From contig NC_009706.1 in assembly GCF_000016505.1 (NCBI RefSeq), positions 682,001 to 746,000 on the forward strand: a stretch of DNA of 64,000 nt, written 5' to 3'. The position numbers were made by a program, and so were the translations under genes. Shown one piece after another: positions 36,368 through 45,950 of the stretch (its first letter is position 1; each line of letters begins with the position of its first letter). A model generated the notes under the pieces. That model ran no database searches, was not told the DNA's origin, and saw only the letters and a program-made list of their open reading frames with translations. The DNA comes from Clostridium kluyveri DSM 555 (GTDB lineage: Bacteria > Bacillota > Clostridia > Clostridiales > Clostridiaceae).

Positions 36368-37465
36368 ATGTTTGATTTATATATAAATTGTGGAGGAAAA
36401 AAGTTAAGATGCGGTTATACTACAGGTTCTTGTGCTGCAGCTGCAGCAAAGGCTGCGGCTAAAATGCTTTATTCACAGGAAAATTTAGAGCATATAAGCA
36501 TAAATACACCTAAAAATGTTGAACTGGATTTGCATATTGAAAGTGTAAAAAAGGGTTCAGACTATGTGGAGTGCTGCGTAATAAAAGATGGTGGAGATGA
36601 TCCGGACGTAACAAATGGAATTGAGATATGGGCCAGGGCTGAAAAAAGTGAAAAGGAATATACATTAAAGGCAGGTATAGGCATAGGAATAGTCAAAGGT
36701 GAAGGGTTATATGTTAAAAAAGGTGACTTTGCAATAAATCCTGTGCCAAGAATTATGATAGAAAAAGAGGTAAGGAAAGTTCTGCCACAAGGGAAAGGGG
36801 TTACTATAACTATATTCGTTCCAGAAGGAGAGAAAATCGCAAAAAAAACCTTTAATCCACGATTAAATATAGTAGGGGGCATATCTATTTTAGGTACTAC
36901 GGGAATAGTAGTACCTATGTCTGAGGAAGCATTAAAAGAATCTGTAAAACTTGAAATTTCTCAAAAGGTTGCCAGCGGGTACAAGGATCTGATACTTTTA
37001 TTTGGAAATATGGGGGAAGATAAGGCAAGAGAACTAGGGATGGACATAAAAAAATCCGTTATAATGTCTAATTATGTTGGATTTGCTTTAGAGTGCTGTG
37101 TGGAAAATAAAATAGAGAAAATACTCATAGTAGGTCATATAGGGAAGCTTTCTAAAATTGCTGCTGGATGCTTTAATACCCACAGCAGGGTATGTGACGT
37201 AAGACTTGAGGTTATGGCTCTTGAACTTGCACTTATGGGAGCAGATAAGAAAATTGTGGAAGCTGTATATAATGAAAAAACCACAGAAGGTGCAGTGAAG
37301 ATTATAAGTGAGGAATATAAAGATATATATGAGAGAATAGGTTATAAGATAAAAAAAAGAATAGAAGACTTTACTTATGGGGCTTTAAAAGCTGAGGTAA
37401 TCATGTATTGTATGGCAAGTGGAATTTTGTGGGATGGAAGAAGTAAAATAGATGAAAATAACTAA
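36368..37465 (+). CDS. cbiD: Cobalt-precorrin-5B C1-methyltransferase
   Basis: Methylates C1 in the anaerobic route and has no aerobic counterpart. 365 residues; [19 protein letters not shown] is the family signature and [17 protein letters not shown] follows. It lacks the GxGxG pattern of the other cobalamin methyltransferases, as expected for this distinct fold. AATAAGGAGATACAT precedes the ATG. Confidence 0.94.
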   Translation: MFDLYINCGGKKLRCGYTTGSCAAAAAKAAAKMLYSQENLEHISINTPKNVELDLHIESVKKGSDYVECCVIKDGGDDPDVTNGIEIWARAEKSEKEYTLKAGIGIGIVKGEGLYVKKGDFAINPVPRIMIEKEVRKVLPQGKGVTITIFVPEGEKIAKKTFNPRLNIVGGISILGTTGIVVPMSEEALKESVKLEISQKVASGYKDLILLFGNMGEDKARELGMDIKKSVIMSNYVGFALECCVENKIEKILIVGHIGKLSKIAAGCFNTHSRVCDVRLEVMALELALMGADKKIVEAVYNEKTTEGAVKIISEEYKDIYERIGYKIKKRIEDFTYGALKAEVIMYCMASGILWDGRSKIDENN

Positions 37466-37480
37466 AAGGAGTAAGATGCT

Positions 37481-38095
37481 GTGATTTATATTGTTGGAAT
37501 TGGACCCGGGGCAAGAGAATATATTCTGCCTAAAGCACAAAAAATTATGGAAAATTGCCATGTAATCATTGGCTTTGGAAGGGCTCTAAAAAGTTTAAAC
37601 TACATAAAGCAGAAGAAAATTATATTTAATTCCTTTGTGAAAATATTTGAATTCATAGAGAATAACAAAGATAAAGATATTTCTGTGGCAGCTTCGGGAG
37701 ATCCCTGCTTTTACGGTATCACTGAATATTTTAATAGAAATTTCAATGGAGAATTCCAGGTAATACCGGGCATAAGTTCTTTTCAATATTTAATGTCAAA
37801 ACTAGGAAAGTCCTGGCAAAATGCCAGATTGTGCAGTCTACATGGCAGAAATGAAAAATTTATTGAAGAAGTTAGAAATAATAAGCTGTCTATATGGCTT
37901 ACAGATAAGAATAATACCCCTAATTATATTTGTAGTCAACTGATAAAAAATCATATCAGAGCTTTGGTATATGTAGGTGAAAATCTGTCCTATGAAGATG
38001 AAAAAATTTCAAAGGGAACTGAAGAGGAAATGTATGGAGGTAGTTACAGCAATTTATGTGTAGTGGTGGTTCAAAATGGAGAGGATATTAAATGA
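37481..38095 (+). CDS. cbiE: Cobalt-precorrin-7 C5-methyltransferase
   Basis: 204 residues of the tetrapyrrole methylase fold with IYIVGIGPGARE at the N-terminus, VAASGDPCFYG and VIPGISSFQYL. In aerobic species it is fused with CbiT as CobL; here the two are separate but overlap by four bases (ATGA), which implies coupled translation. GTG start; AAAAGGAGTAAG upstream. Confidence 0.92.
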   Translation: MIYIVGIGPGAREYILPKAQKIMENCHVIIGFGRALKSLNYIKQKKIIFNSFVKIFEFIENNKDKDISVAASGDPCFYGITEYFNRNFNGEFQVIPGISSFQYLMSKLGKSWQNARLCSLHGRNEKFIEEVRNNKLSIWLTDKNNTPNYICSQLIKNHIRALVYVGENLSYEDEKISKGTEEEMYGGSYSNLCVVVVQNGEDIK

Positions 38096-38652
38096 TATAT
38101 ATAAAAGATGAAGAATTTATAAGAGGAAATTGTCCTATGACAAAAGAAGAGATTAGAATATTAAGCATAGCAAAAATGGAAATTAAAGAGGATGATACAT
38201 TACTGGATATTGGTGCAGGGACAGGTTCCCTAAGTATACAGATGAGTAAATGCAGTCCTTTAGGTAGTGTAACGGCTGTTGAAAGAGATAGGGAAGCCCT
38301 TGAAATACTGGAGAAAAACAAGGAAAAATTTAAAGCTTATAATCTCAACATAGTAGAAGGAGATGCACTTTCGGTAGAACCTTCTATAAAAAAAGTATTT
38401 GATGCTATTTTTATAGGGGGAAGCGGAGGGGACATTAAAGATATAATTATCAAGTACTGTTCAAAGTTAAAAAAGGGTGGAAAAATTGTAATGAATTTTA
38501 TAACTATTGATAATCTTTATAAGGCCATGAAGACACTAAAAGAACTGGAATTTGAAACAGAATGTATTCAAGTGACCATAAGTAAAACAAAGAATAAGGG
38601 TTTTATGTTATTTTCAAATAATTCAATTTATATATTAAGTGGAAAAAAGTAA
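38092..38652 (+). CDS. cbiT: Cobalt-precorrin-6B C15-methyltransferase (decarboxylating)
   Basis: 186 residues with a Rossmann SAM-dependent methyltransferase fold: TLLDIGAGTGSLSIQMS is motif I, VTAVERDREALEIL motif II, and DAIFIGGSGGDIKDI motif IV. The N-terminal IRGNCPMTKEEIR is the CbiT signature. It methylates C15 and removes the C12 acetate carboxyl. ATGA overlap with cbiE. Confidence 0.93.
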   Translation: MIYIKDEEFIRGNCPMTKEEIRILSIAKMEIKEDDTLLDIGAGTGSLSIQMSKCSPLGSVTAVERDREALEILEKNKEKFKAYNLNIVEGDALSVEPSIKKVFDAIFIGGSGGDIKDIIIKYCSKLKKGGKIVMNFITIDNLYKAMKTLKELEFETECIQVTISKTKNKGFMLFSNNSIYILSGKK

Positions 38653-38665
38653 TGGAGGTTTCAGC

Positions 38666-39331
38666 ATGGCTAAATTATATGGAGTAGGGGTAGGACCAGG
38701 GGATAGTGAATTATTGACATTAAAGGCATTGAAGGTAATAGAAAAGTGTGAGGTTATAGTGGCACCAAGTTCTATGGAAGGTGGCAGAAGTATTGCATTA
38801 GATACTGCAAAACAGTTTATAAGAGAAGACTCAGAGATAATAGTAAAGCATTTTCCAATGGGGGGAGAGCAGCAAGAGGGAAAAATATATGAAGCTTTTC
38901 AGGTCATAGAGCAAAAAATACAAGAAGGAAAAAATGTGGCCTTTTTGACCATTGGTGATCCACTGATATATAGTACTTATATTTATTTGTTAAAATATAT
39001 TGAAGAAAAAGGATATAGCACAGAAACAGTTCCTGGGATTACATCTTTTTGTGCTTGTGCCAGTGTTGCAAAGGAGGCTTTAGTTATAGGGGACGAACCT
39101 CTTTTAATAGTTCCTGGAAACAGGCTGGATGCTGTAAGAGATGAAAAAAATGTGGTGATAATGAAGGTCTATAAAAAAGAAGAACAAATAGTAAATTATC
39201 TGGAGGAAAGAGGCTTTAATTATGTGTGTGTAAAAAAAGCCGGCAGAGAAGGGCAGAGGGTTACACGAAATAAAGATGAAATATTAAAGGACAAAGAATA
39301 TATGTCTATAATAATAGCTCATAGAAAGTGA
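38666..39331 (+). CDS. cbiL: Cobalt-factor II C20-methyltransferase
   Basis: 221 residues from the ATG at 38666, chosen over a GTG at 38639 because GGAGGT falls between them. KLYGVGVGPGDSELLTLKAL at the start, TIGDPLIYSTYIYLL and VPGITSFCACAS identify CbiL among the class III methylases. The C-terminus ends IIIAHRK, typical of CobI/CbiL. It acts on the product of CbiK (after its oxidation state adjusts). Confidence 0.93.
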   Translation: MAKLYGVGVGPGDSELLTLKALKVIEKCEVIVAPSSMEGGRSIALDTAKQFIREDSEIIVKHFPMGGEQQEGKIYEAFQVIEQKIQEGKNVAFLTIGDPLIYSTYIYLLKYIEEKGYSTETVPGITSFCACASVAKEALVIGDEPLLIVPGNRLDAVRDEKNVVIMKVYKKEEQIVNYLEERGFNYVCVKKAGREGQRVTRNKDEILKDKEYMSIIIAHRK

Positions 39332-39346
39332 GATGAATATTTTAAT

Positions 39347-40102
39347 ATGGTTTATTTTATTGGAGCGGGTCCCGGTGATGTGGATTTAATTACAGTAAAG
39401 GGAAGAAAACTTTTAAAAAAAGCAGATGTGGTTATATATACAGGTTCACTGGTAAGTAGTACACATATGGATTTTTGTAGAGAAGGGGTAAGTATATATA
39501 ATTCAGCTTCTATGAATTTAGAGCAGATAATTCAGATATTAGAAAAAGCTGAAAAGGAGAATAAGTTAACAGTAAGACTTCACACAGGAGATCCTTCTAT
39601 TTATGGCGCTATTAAAGAGCAGATGGATGAATTAGATAAAAGAAATATAAAATATGATATTATTCCAGGGGTAAGTTCTTTTACAGCAGCTGCTGCAGCC
39701 ATAAAAAAAGAATTTACTCTGCCTGAGGTAAGTCAGACTGTAATTCTTACAAGAATGGAGGGAAAAACACCGGTGCCTGATAGAGAAGATATAGAAAAAT
39801 TGGCGGGTATCGGGGCATCAATGGCTGTATTTTTATCAGTTGGTATGATTGATAAAGTAGTGGAAAAATTAAAAAAAGGATATGGAAGGAATGTTCCAAT
39901 TGCTGTAGTTGAAAAAGCTTCATGGAAAGATGAAAGGGCTATAATTGGAACTTTAGATGATATATGTGAAAAAGTAAAAAAAGCCAATATCGCAAAATGT
40001 GCACAAATATTGGTGGGAGATTTTATAGATTGTAAATATAAAAAGAGTTTACTCTATAATAAAAATTTTACCCACACGTTCAGAAAAGGTGAGCATAAAT
40101 GA
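39347..40102 (+). CDS. cbiF: Cobalt-precorrin-4 C11-methyltransferase
   Basis: 251 residues; VYFIGAGPGDVDLITVKGRKLL and TVRLHTGDPSIYGAI are CbiF/CobM signatures and VIYTGSLVSSTH is specific for this subfamily. It ends overlapping the cbiJ start by four bases (ATGA). The pathway order places CbiG after it, but the cbiG gene is about 11 kb upstream in the cluster. Confidence 0.93.
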   Translation: MVYFIGAGPGDVDLITVKGRKLLKKADVVIYTGSLVSSTHMDFCREGVSIYNSASMNLEQIIQILEKAEKENKLTVRLHTGDPSIYGAIKEQMDELDKRNIKYDIIPGVSSFTAAAAAIKKEFTLPEVSQTVILTRMEGKTPVPDREDIEKLAGIGASMAVFLSVGMIDKVVEKLKKGYGRNVPIAVVEKASWKDERAIIGTLDDICEKVKKANIAKCAQILVGDFIDCKYKKSLLYNKNFTHTFRKGEHK

Positions 40103-40887
40103 TTGGACTTATATCAGGCACTTCTGAAGGAAAAAATATAGTGGAGGGGCTCAATGGATTTACTGATAATATCTTAATTTCTACAGCTACAGCCTATGGT
40201 GGAGAATTATTTACTAATTATAAATATAAAGTTTTAAATACAAGGGCATTGACCCTTAATGAATTAAGAGAACTGTTTTTAAAAAATAATATAAAAGTTC
40301 TGGTAGATGCATCCCATCCCTATGCCCTGGATATATCCTGTAATTGTGAGAAATTATGCAGTGAGCTTCATATACCCTATTTGAGATATGAGAGACCTTC
40401 TGTATGTGATAAGTATAGAAATAAAGATAAGATAATTTTTGTTGATGATTATGAAGAATTAATGGATAAAATAAAAGGCATTAAAGAACTTCAGAACACA
40501 AGTAGTACTATTTTAAATACCACAGGCAGTAAAAATATAGATAAATTTATCTGCTCGGGCATTTCAAATAGAATTGTCCATAGAGTTTTGCCTTCAATGG
40601 AGGTAATAAAAAATTGTTTTGAGCTAGGCATAAACACAGAAGATATTATTGCCATAAAAGGGCCTATAGGCTATGAACTTAATTTAGGATTTATAGAGCA
40701 GTATAATGCAGGGGCGATAGTATTAAAGGACAGTGGAGTTCAGGGGGGTACAGAAGAAAAGATTAAAGCAGCTTTACATAAGGGAATATATATTTTTATA
40801 ATTGAAAGAAAAAAGAAAATATATGAAGATGTTTTTTATGATCAAAAAGAACTAGTTAAATACATAAAGGATCAGGAACTTTATTGA
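40099..40887 (+). CDS. cbiJ: Cobalt-precorrin-6A reductase
   Basis: 262 residues. Reduces the macrocycle with NADH in the anaerobic pathway. IGLISGTSEGKNIVEGL is the N-terminal nucleotide-binding block, VLVDASHPYALDISCN and PYLRYERP are CbiJ/CobK signatures, and AIVLKDSGVQGGTEEKI is the C-terminal block. Coupled to cbiF by a four-base overlap. Confidence 0.92.
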   Translation: MIGLISGTSEGKNIVEGLNGFTDNILISTATAYGGELFTNYKYKVLNTRALTLNELRELFLKNNIKVLVDASHPYALDISCNCEKLCSELHIPYLRYERPSVCDKYRNKDKIIFVDDYEELMDKIKGIKELQNTSSTILNTTGSKNIDKFICSGISNRIVHRVLPSMEVIKNCFELGINTEDIIAIKGPIGYELNLGFIEQYNAGAIVLKDSGVQGGTEEKIKAALHKGIYIFIIERKKKIYEDVFYDQKELVKYIKDQELY

Positions 40888-40901
40888 GAAGGTGAAAAAA
40901 T

Positions 40902-41621
40902 TTGGGCAAATTATATGTAGTAGGTATAGGACCTGGAGGTATAGAACATATGACATTGAAGGCAAAACAGGCTATAGAGGAAAGCGAAGTTATTGTGGGC
41001 TATACTAAATATATTAAGTTAGTTGAAGATTTAATTGTGGATAAGGAAATAGTTCAAACAGGAATGAGAGGTGAAATAGAACGGTGTAAAAAGGCACTAG
41101 AACTGTCACAAAATAAAATAGTCTCTATAATAAGTACAGGTGATGCAGGAATATATGGTATGGCAGGATTAATTTTAGAGGTGAAGGAAGAAAATCACAT
41201 TGTAGAAATTGTACCTGGAGTAACTGCAGCTGTGGCAGGGGCGGCATTACTTGGAGCACCCCTTATGCATGATAGCTGCTATATAAGCTTGAGTGATTTA
41301 ATGACTCCCTATAATCTAATAAAAAAGAGAGTTGAACTTGCAGCCCAGGGAGATTTTGTGATATCCTTTTATAATCCCAGAAGTAAGGGAAGACCCTATT
41401 ATTTAAAAGAATGTACTGACTTGATAAGAAAATACAGACATGGGACTACACCAGTAGGTGTAGTTAGAAATGCCTTAAGGGATAATGAAAAAGTAAAATT
41501 GTGTACTTTGTGTACTTTTTGTGAAGATGAAGTTGATATGTTGTCCATAGTTGTTGTTGGAAATAGCAATACTTTTATAAAGGAAGGCAAAATGATAACT
41601 CCAAGGGGATATGTATTTTAG
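40902..41621 (+). CDS. cbiH: Cobalt-factor III C17-methyltransferase
   Basis: 239 residues; GKLYVVGIGPGGIEHMTLKA and IISTGDAGIYGMAGL are typical, and DFVISFYNPRSKGRPYYL is the CbiH/CobJ signature. It performs C17 methylation and ring contraction. It is the short form without the extra C-terminal Fe-S domain seen in CbiH60. TTG start, with AGAAGGTGA upstream. Confidence 0.93.
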   Translation: MGKLYVVGIGPGGIEHMTLKAKQAIEESEVIVGYTKYIKLVEDLIVDKEIVQTGMRGEIERCKKALELSQNKIVSIISTGDAGIYGMAGLILEVKEENHIVEIVPGVTAAVAGAALLGAPLMHDSCYISLSDLMTPYNLIKKRVELAAQGDFVISFYNPRSKGRPYYLKECTDLIRKYRHGTTPVGVVRNALRDNEKVKLCTLCTFCEDEVDMLSIVVVGNSNTFIKEGKMITPRGYVF

Positions 41622-41660
41622 AATTCACAATTTACAGTTCACAATGCACAATTACAGTTT
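41622..41660. repeat. Short degenerate CACAATT simple repeat between cbiH and cobU
   Basis: Runs of AATTCACAATTTACAGTTCA followed by similar units. A related stretch (about 28712-28740, AATTCACGATTCATAAT) lies before pduX. These are the only two longer gaps of this kind in the B12 cluster. Confidence 0.5.
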
Positions 41661-41676
41661 TGAAAGGAGATAAGGC

Positions 41677-42234
41677 ATGGGAAAATTGATTCTTGTAACT
41701 GGCGGGGCAAGGAGCGGTAAGAGTTCCTATGCAGAAAGGCTGGCAAAGGAAATTAGGGGTGATATTTTATATGTGGCCACCTCTATTCCCTTTGATGATG
41801 AAATGAAGTTTAAAGTAAAGAAGCATATAGAGCAAAGGCCCTCTAATTGGGATACACTGGAGGCTTATAAGGATTTTCACAGCAAATTAATACCTATGCT
41901 TCCTGGAAAGTCCGGGGTAATTTTAGACTGTATAACGAATTTGGTTTCCAATCTTCTGTTAGAAAAATGTGGGGATATTGAAAAGATTAAAGCTTCTCAA
42001 ATAGTAGAGATTGAAGAATACATAAAAGGGGAGATAAAGGAGTTTATAAATATTTCAAAGAATACATCCATACCTTTTATTGTGGTTACCAATGAAGTGG
42101 GGATGGCTCTGGTGCCGGAATATAAACTGGGGAGAATATTTAGAGAACTGGCAGGTAGTGTAAATCAGATTATAGCAAAAGAAGCAGAAAAAGTATACTT
42201 TTGTATTTCTGGCATACCGGTAAGGATTAAATAA
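41677..42234 (+). CDS. cobU: Adenosylcobinamide kinase / adenosylcobinamide-phosphate guanylyltransferase
   Basis: 185 residues. Phosphorylates adenosylcobinamide and attaches GMP to give GDP-cobinamide. ILVTGGARSGKSSYAERLA is the P-loop block, HIEQRPSNWDTLEA contains the guanylylation-site histidine region, and VVTNEVGMALVPEYKLGRIF is diagnostic. GAAAGGAGATAAGG precedes the ATG. CobS and CobT, which finish the nucleotide loop, are not in this cluster. Confidence 0.94.
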   Translation: MGKLILVTGGARSGKSSYAERLAKEIRGDILYVATSIPFDDEMKFKVKKHIEQRPSNWDTLEAYKDFHSKLIPMLPGKSGVILDCITNLVSNLLLEKCGDIEKIKASQIVEIEEYIKGEIKEFINISKNTSIPFIVVTNEVGMALVPEYKLGRIFRELAGSVNQIIAKEAEKVYFCISGIPVRIK

Positions 42235-42282
42235 ATGATGAAAGTTTTTTATATCATTTTAGGTTATGGAGGAAATTTATAA

Positions 42283-42864
42283 ATGTTAGAATTGATTTTG
42301 ATAAGACACGGACAAACTGACAGCAATAGAAAGGGAACATATTCAGGCTGGACAGATATAGAACTTAATAAATGTGGAATTAGTCAGGCTGAGAGGGTAA
42401 GAGATAAACTAAAACACATAAATTTTGATCTTGTAGTGGCTAGTCCACTTAAAAGGGCTAAAAAAACTGCTGAGATTATCAGCAAAAATATAATTTACGA
42501 TGAAGGACTTAAGGAAATTAATTTTGGGTTATGGGACAACCTGTCTTTAGAGGAAATTGAAGAAAAGTATCCAGAGGAGTATGAGTTATGGATGAGAGAT
42601 AAAAAAGAGGAATTTATTTTTCCACAGGGAGAAAGTATAAAGGATGTGCAGGAAAGGGCGGCAAATGTTATTGATAATATAATCAAAAAACAGAAAAAGG
42701 GTATTGTTTTAATTGTTACCCATGGAGGCTTAATAAGAAATATTGTAGCACACTTGCTTGGTATGGGCAGGGCAGGATCCTGGCGTTTTCGTATAGATAA
42801 TTGTGGTATAACTAAAATTCAGATAACAGATGGATATGCCGTCTTAACTGAACTAAATGGATAA
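42283..42864 (+). CDS. cobC: Alpha-ribazole phosphatase (histidine phosphatase family)
   Basis: 193 residues with the phosphoglycerate-mutase-like motif LILIRHGQTDSNRKG (H9 nucleophile) and VTHGGLIRNI (second His). Context at the end of the B12 cluster supports dephosphorylation of alpha-ribazole-5'-phosphate or adenosylcobalamin-5'-phosphate; alone, the sequence could belong to a general phosphatase. A terminator follows. Confidence 0.87.
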   Translation: MLELILIRHGQTDSNRKGTYSGWTDIELNKCGISQAERVRDKLKHINFDLVVASPLKRAKKTAEIISKNIIYDEGLKEINFGLWDNLSLEEIEEKYPEEYELWMRDKKEEFIFPQGESIKDVQERAANVIDNIIKKQKKGIVLIVTHGGLIRNIVAHLLGMGRAGSWRFRIDNCGITKIQITDGYAVLTELNG

Positions 42865-42878
42865 TTATAATGATTTTA

Positions 42879-42922
42879 ACCCTCTTAATAATTGACTATA
42901 TTATTAAGAGGGTCTATTGTTT
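42879..42922 (+). terminator. Terminator at the end of the B12 cluster
   Basis: A 14-bp perfect stem (ACCCTCTTAATAAT at 42879-42892 with its complement at 42900-42913) followed by CTATTGTTT. The T-run is weak. It is the first convincing terminator seen after hemB. Confidence 0.7.
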
Positions 42923-42944
42923 GGAATTTAAAAAATAATATGGT

Positions 42945-43346
42945 TTAAAATTTCATTTCTTTAGAGGGATCTCCTGTTAGATAGGAAATTGATGCTGAGC
43001 CATGTTCAATGTAAAATACTTTAAAGATAGGATTATCAGCTGATTTGTACAAGCTTTTTACAAGTTCTGATGAATCCAATGCTTTTTGCTTTTTATCTAT
43101 ATCTTCTGCAAATACAATTTCACCACTTATTCTTGCCGTAACCATATCTTTAGAGGTGGCACTGTACTCTATATAGGGAGTTTCAATTAATTGTTCATAC
43201 ACCTTTTTTGTATTACTGGTGCAAAAATAAAGTTTGCCATTTTCATAAAACATGAAACCAAAGGGTCTAACCCTAGGTTTTCCATCTTCTACTGTAGCTA
43301 GAAATCCATATCCATTTTCTTTGAAAATTTTTATTACCTCTTCCAT
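42945..43346 (-). CDS. Pyridoxamine 5'-phosphate oxidase-family FMN-binding protein
   Basis: 133 residues with a split-barrel flavin-binding fold: NGYGFLATVEDGKPRVRPFG at the N-terminus, FMFYENGKLYFCTSNTKKVY and YIEYSATSKD. Relatives include small FMN-linked reductases and heme-related binding proteins, so the substrate is unknown; it is too short and lacks the C-terminal block for true PdxH. AAGGAGGTATATATA precedes the ATG. It is divergent from an HxlR regulator, which probably controls it. Confidence 0.82.
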   Translation of the reverse strand: MEEVIKIFKENGYGFLATVEDGKPRVRPFGFMFYENGKLYFCTSNTKKVYEQLIETPYIEYSATSKDMVTARISGEIVFAEDIDKKQKALDSSELVKSLYKSADNPIFKVFYIEHGSASISYLTGDPSKEMKF

Positions 43347-43387
43347 TATATATACCTCCTTGATTTTTTTGCTTATTATTAGTATAA

Positions 43388-43411
43388 TACGTATGTTATA
43401 TAATACAAGTA
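43388..43411. promoter_or_regulatory. Imperfect 24-bp palindrome, candidate HxlR operator
   Basis: The halves TACGTATGTTAT and (complement) TACTTGTATTAT match at 9 of 12 positions. It lies midway between the divergent flavoprotein and HxlR genes. Confidence 0.4.
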
Positions 43412-43469
43412 CGCATATTTATATTACATAGTCATGAAAAATAGACTATTGAGAAAGGATAGGGTATTA

Positions 43470-43871
43470 ATGGATAATGAAATTAAATTTTGTCCTGTAT
43501 CTGTAGCTCAAAATATATTGATGGGAAAATGGAAATTATCAATTTTGTGGATTCTTAAAGATAAGACAAGGCGTTTTAATGAATTACAGAAATTGATGAC
43601 TACAATTTCAAGAGGTGTACTTACACAACAATTGAGAGAATTGGAACGGGATAAACTTGTTAATAGAAAGGTATATAGGGAGGTACCACCAAAAGTGGAA
43701 TATTCTCTTACAGAGATCGGCAAGAGCTTTATTCCAATAATGGTTCAGATTATAGAATGGGGAGCAGAATATATTGAAAAAGTAAATAACTGCAATATGG
43801 ATATTTGTATATTAAATAAATTTCCCTGTCAAAAGTGCCATGAGATGCTGCAGACAAATAAGAAAAAATAG
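43470..43871 (+). CDS. HxlR family winged-helix transcriptional regulator
   Basis: 134 residues. CPVSVAQNILMGKWKLSILW at the N-terminus and ISRGVLTQQLRELERDKLV (recognition helix) followed by YREVPPKVEYSLTEIG (wing) define the family. Many members sense electrophiles or redox state through an N-terminal Cys like the one here, and several C-terminal Cys (CNMDICILNKFPCQKC) could bind metal or form disulfides. The ATG at 43470 is preferred to 43434 because AAAGGATAGGG precedes it. Divergent with the flavoprotein gene. Confidence 0.88.
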   Translation: MDNEIKFCPVSVAQNILMGKWKLSILWILKDKTRRFNELQKLMTTISRGVLTQQLRELERDKLVNRKVYREVPPKVEYSLTEIGKSFIPIMVQIIEWGAEYIEKVNNCNMDICILNKFPCQKCHEMLQTNKKK

Positions 43872-43915
43872 TATAACCATGATTTTAACAAGGTTATACT
43901 ATTTTGTGTTTTGAT
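43867..43915 (+). terminator. Terminator of the HxlR gene
   Basis: A 12-bp stem (AATAGTATAACC at 43867-43878 with 43892-43903) followed by TTGTGTTTTG. Its left arm includes the HxlR stop codon. It also separates the convergent chemotaxis receptor gene. Confidence 0.8.
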
Positions 43916-43940
43916 AAATATAATAATATACTTTAAATTA

Positions 43941-45950
43941 TTAAGAAATTTTAAATCTATGAACTAAGCTATTTAATTCAGTCACAATAGACTTAAGCTT
44001 TTGAGTACTGGTATTTATTACTTCAAAGGATATCTCCTGCTCTTTGATTGAAGCAGAAACTTCTTCAGATGCTGCAGCGGATTCCTGTGATATAGCAGAT
44101 ATATTTTCAATTGAGGTTATGACGCTGTTTTTATCTTTATTTATTTCTGTAATTTCACTGTTCAGTTCAGTTATTATAGATATCATGTTGTTTATAGATG
44201 TACTCATAGTTTCAAAATACTTTTCTGACTGAACCATGGAAGTATTGGCAGTTTTACTCATTTCCTGTGTTTTATCCATATTGGCTTTGGTATTGTTAAT
44301 TTGAATTTGGATCTCATTTACCATATCACTTATTTCCTGGGTTGAATTGGAGGTCTGTTCTGCCAATTTTCTGATTTCCTCTGCAACAACAGCAAATCCT
44401 TTTCCAGATGCTCCAGCACTGGCTGCTTCAATAGCTGCGTTTAATGCAAGTAGATTGGTCTGTTTTGCTATGGATTCTATAGTCTGTACTATGTTTCCGA
44501 TTGAATCTGATTTATCCGATAAAATTGATATATTTTCTGAAACTTTTTTTGCAGCATTACTTCTTTCATCAAGCTTTGAATAAAGTTCTCGTACTGCAGA
44601 GGACACATCCTTGTTGATTTTTTCTGTGGTTTTGGAGTACTCAATGACTTCTGCAGAATTTTTTGTAACCTTATCTATTTTATTTGATAAAATATTTAAT
44701 TTTTCAAGACCTAGAGATACTTCTTGTGCCTGGTCTGTAGAACCTTTTGCCACTGCTTCCATTGAATTAGTAATTTCTTTTATTGTTTTAAATGTTTTAT
44801 TTATGGAGGAAGATACATTTTCCGACTGACTGTGAACTTCATCAGAATTATTCTTTAAAGATATAATTATATTTTTAAGTTGTTCTCTTAATTTTCTTAT
44901 AGAGATTCCTATTGTACCAACTTCATCTTTATATTTTAAGACATAATTATAATCAATACTGCTAGGAGATAAATCCAGATCTTTGGTCTTATTTACTATT
45001 TTTGATAATTCTATTAAAGGCTTTGTTATCTTATTTCCAAAAGCTAAGGAAAATATTATGGATATAATTACAAAAATTAAAGTTATTGCTATATATGCAT
45101 ATATTAAGTTATTTAAAGGTTTCTTAAATTCAACAGTTGGAATGGCAAAGCCTACTGTCCATTTTGAGGATGATACTTCAGCTGAGGCGAAATATCTTTT
45201 TGCTTTATCGTAGTCTGTTAAAACTATTCCCGTACTTACTTTACTGTTATTAAGTATTTGTTTATAATTGCCTTCCATAACGTTATTGATATTTTTTAGT
45301 TCTTTTTCAGTAGGTTTAAATGATTTATTAGGATGTACTATAATATTATTTTCATCATCAAACAAATAGGCATAGCTGTTGTTTACGGGCTTAGCTTTTT
45401 CAATAATTTTTGTAACCGTATCTATATATATATCAGTTCCCACCACTCCAACAACTTGTCCATCCAGGGATAAGGGTTTTCCAATAGTTATTATCATTTT
45501 CTTGGTTATTGCATCAAGATAAGGAGCGGAATAAGTTAATTTGTTATTTTTTATAGTTTTTTTATACCAGTCTCTTACTGTACAGTCATATCCTTCGGGG
45601 GGTATCCAGCCTGAACCATCCCAAAAATCTTTATTTGAAAAACCTATATATACATCTGTAACGTATGAATTAGTTTTAGCTTTGTGGGTCATATATGATA
45701 TTATATCTTCCCTGTTGAAGTTTGGGTTAGTTTCTAAATCATCTGCAATATCCTCTAAAAATTTCCCCTGCACACTTAACCAGCTATTTATGATTTCAGA
45801 GTATTTTTGGGATGTAATAAGTGTTTTATCTGTAATTTGTTTATTTAAAGCATTATATGATATAGCATAGGATATAATTATAGAGAAAAATAAAACTATA
45901 ATACAGGTACCGCATATGGCCGCTGCGAATTTTGATTTTAAACTTTTCAT
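43941..45950 (-). CDS. Methyl-accepting chemotaxis protein with extracellular dCache domain
   Basis: 669 residues: helix 1 at about 7-29, an extracellular Cache-type sensor at about 35-275 ([16 protein letters not shown] and [12 protein letters not shown] are typical), helix 2 at about 280-303, HAMP to about 360, and a cytoplasmic coiled-coil with the hairpin tip [20 protein letters not shown] and [14 protein letters not shown]. dCache receptors commonly bind amino acids or carboxylates, but the ligand cannot be read. GGGGAGGCTT precedes the ATG. No chemotaxis operon is near. A shortened copy of its 3' end lies at 49498-49590. Confidence 0.93.
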   Translation of the reverse strand: MKSLKSKFAAAICGTCIIVLFFSIIISYAISYNALNKQITDKTLITSQKYSEIINSWLSVQGKFLEDIADDLETNPNFNREDIISYMTHKAKTNSYVTDVYIGFSNKDFWDGSGWIPPEGYDCTVRDWYKKTIKNNKLTYSAPYLDAITKKMIITIGKPLSLDGQVVGVVGTDIYIDTVTKIIEKAKPVNNSYAYLFDDENNIIVHPNKSFKPTEKELKNINNVMEGNYKQILNNSKVSTGIVLTDYDKAKRYFASAEVSSSKWTVGFAIPTVEFKKPLNNLIYAYIAITLIFVIISIIFSLAFGNKITKPLIELSKIVNKTKDLDLSPSSIDYNYVLKYKDEVGTIGISIRKLREQLKNIIISLKNNSDEVHSQSENVSSSINKTFKTIKEITNSMEAVAKGSTDQAQEVSLGLEKLNILSNKIDKVTKNSAEVIEYSKTTEKINKDVSSAVRELYSKLDERSNAAKKVSENISILSDKSDSIGNIVQTIESIAKQTNLLALNAAIEAASAGASGKGFAVVAEEIRKLAEQTSNSTQEISDMVNEIQIQINNTKANMDKTQEMSKTANTSMVQSEKYFETMSTSINNMISIITELNSEITEINKDKNSVITSIENISAISQESAAASEEVSASIKEQEISFEVINTSTQKLKSIVTELNSLVHRFKIS

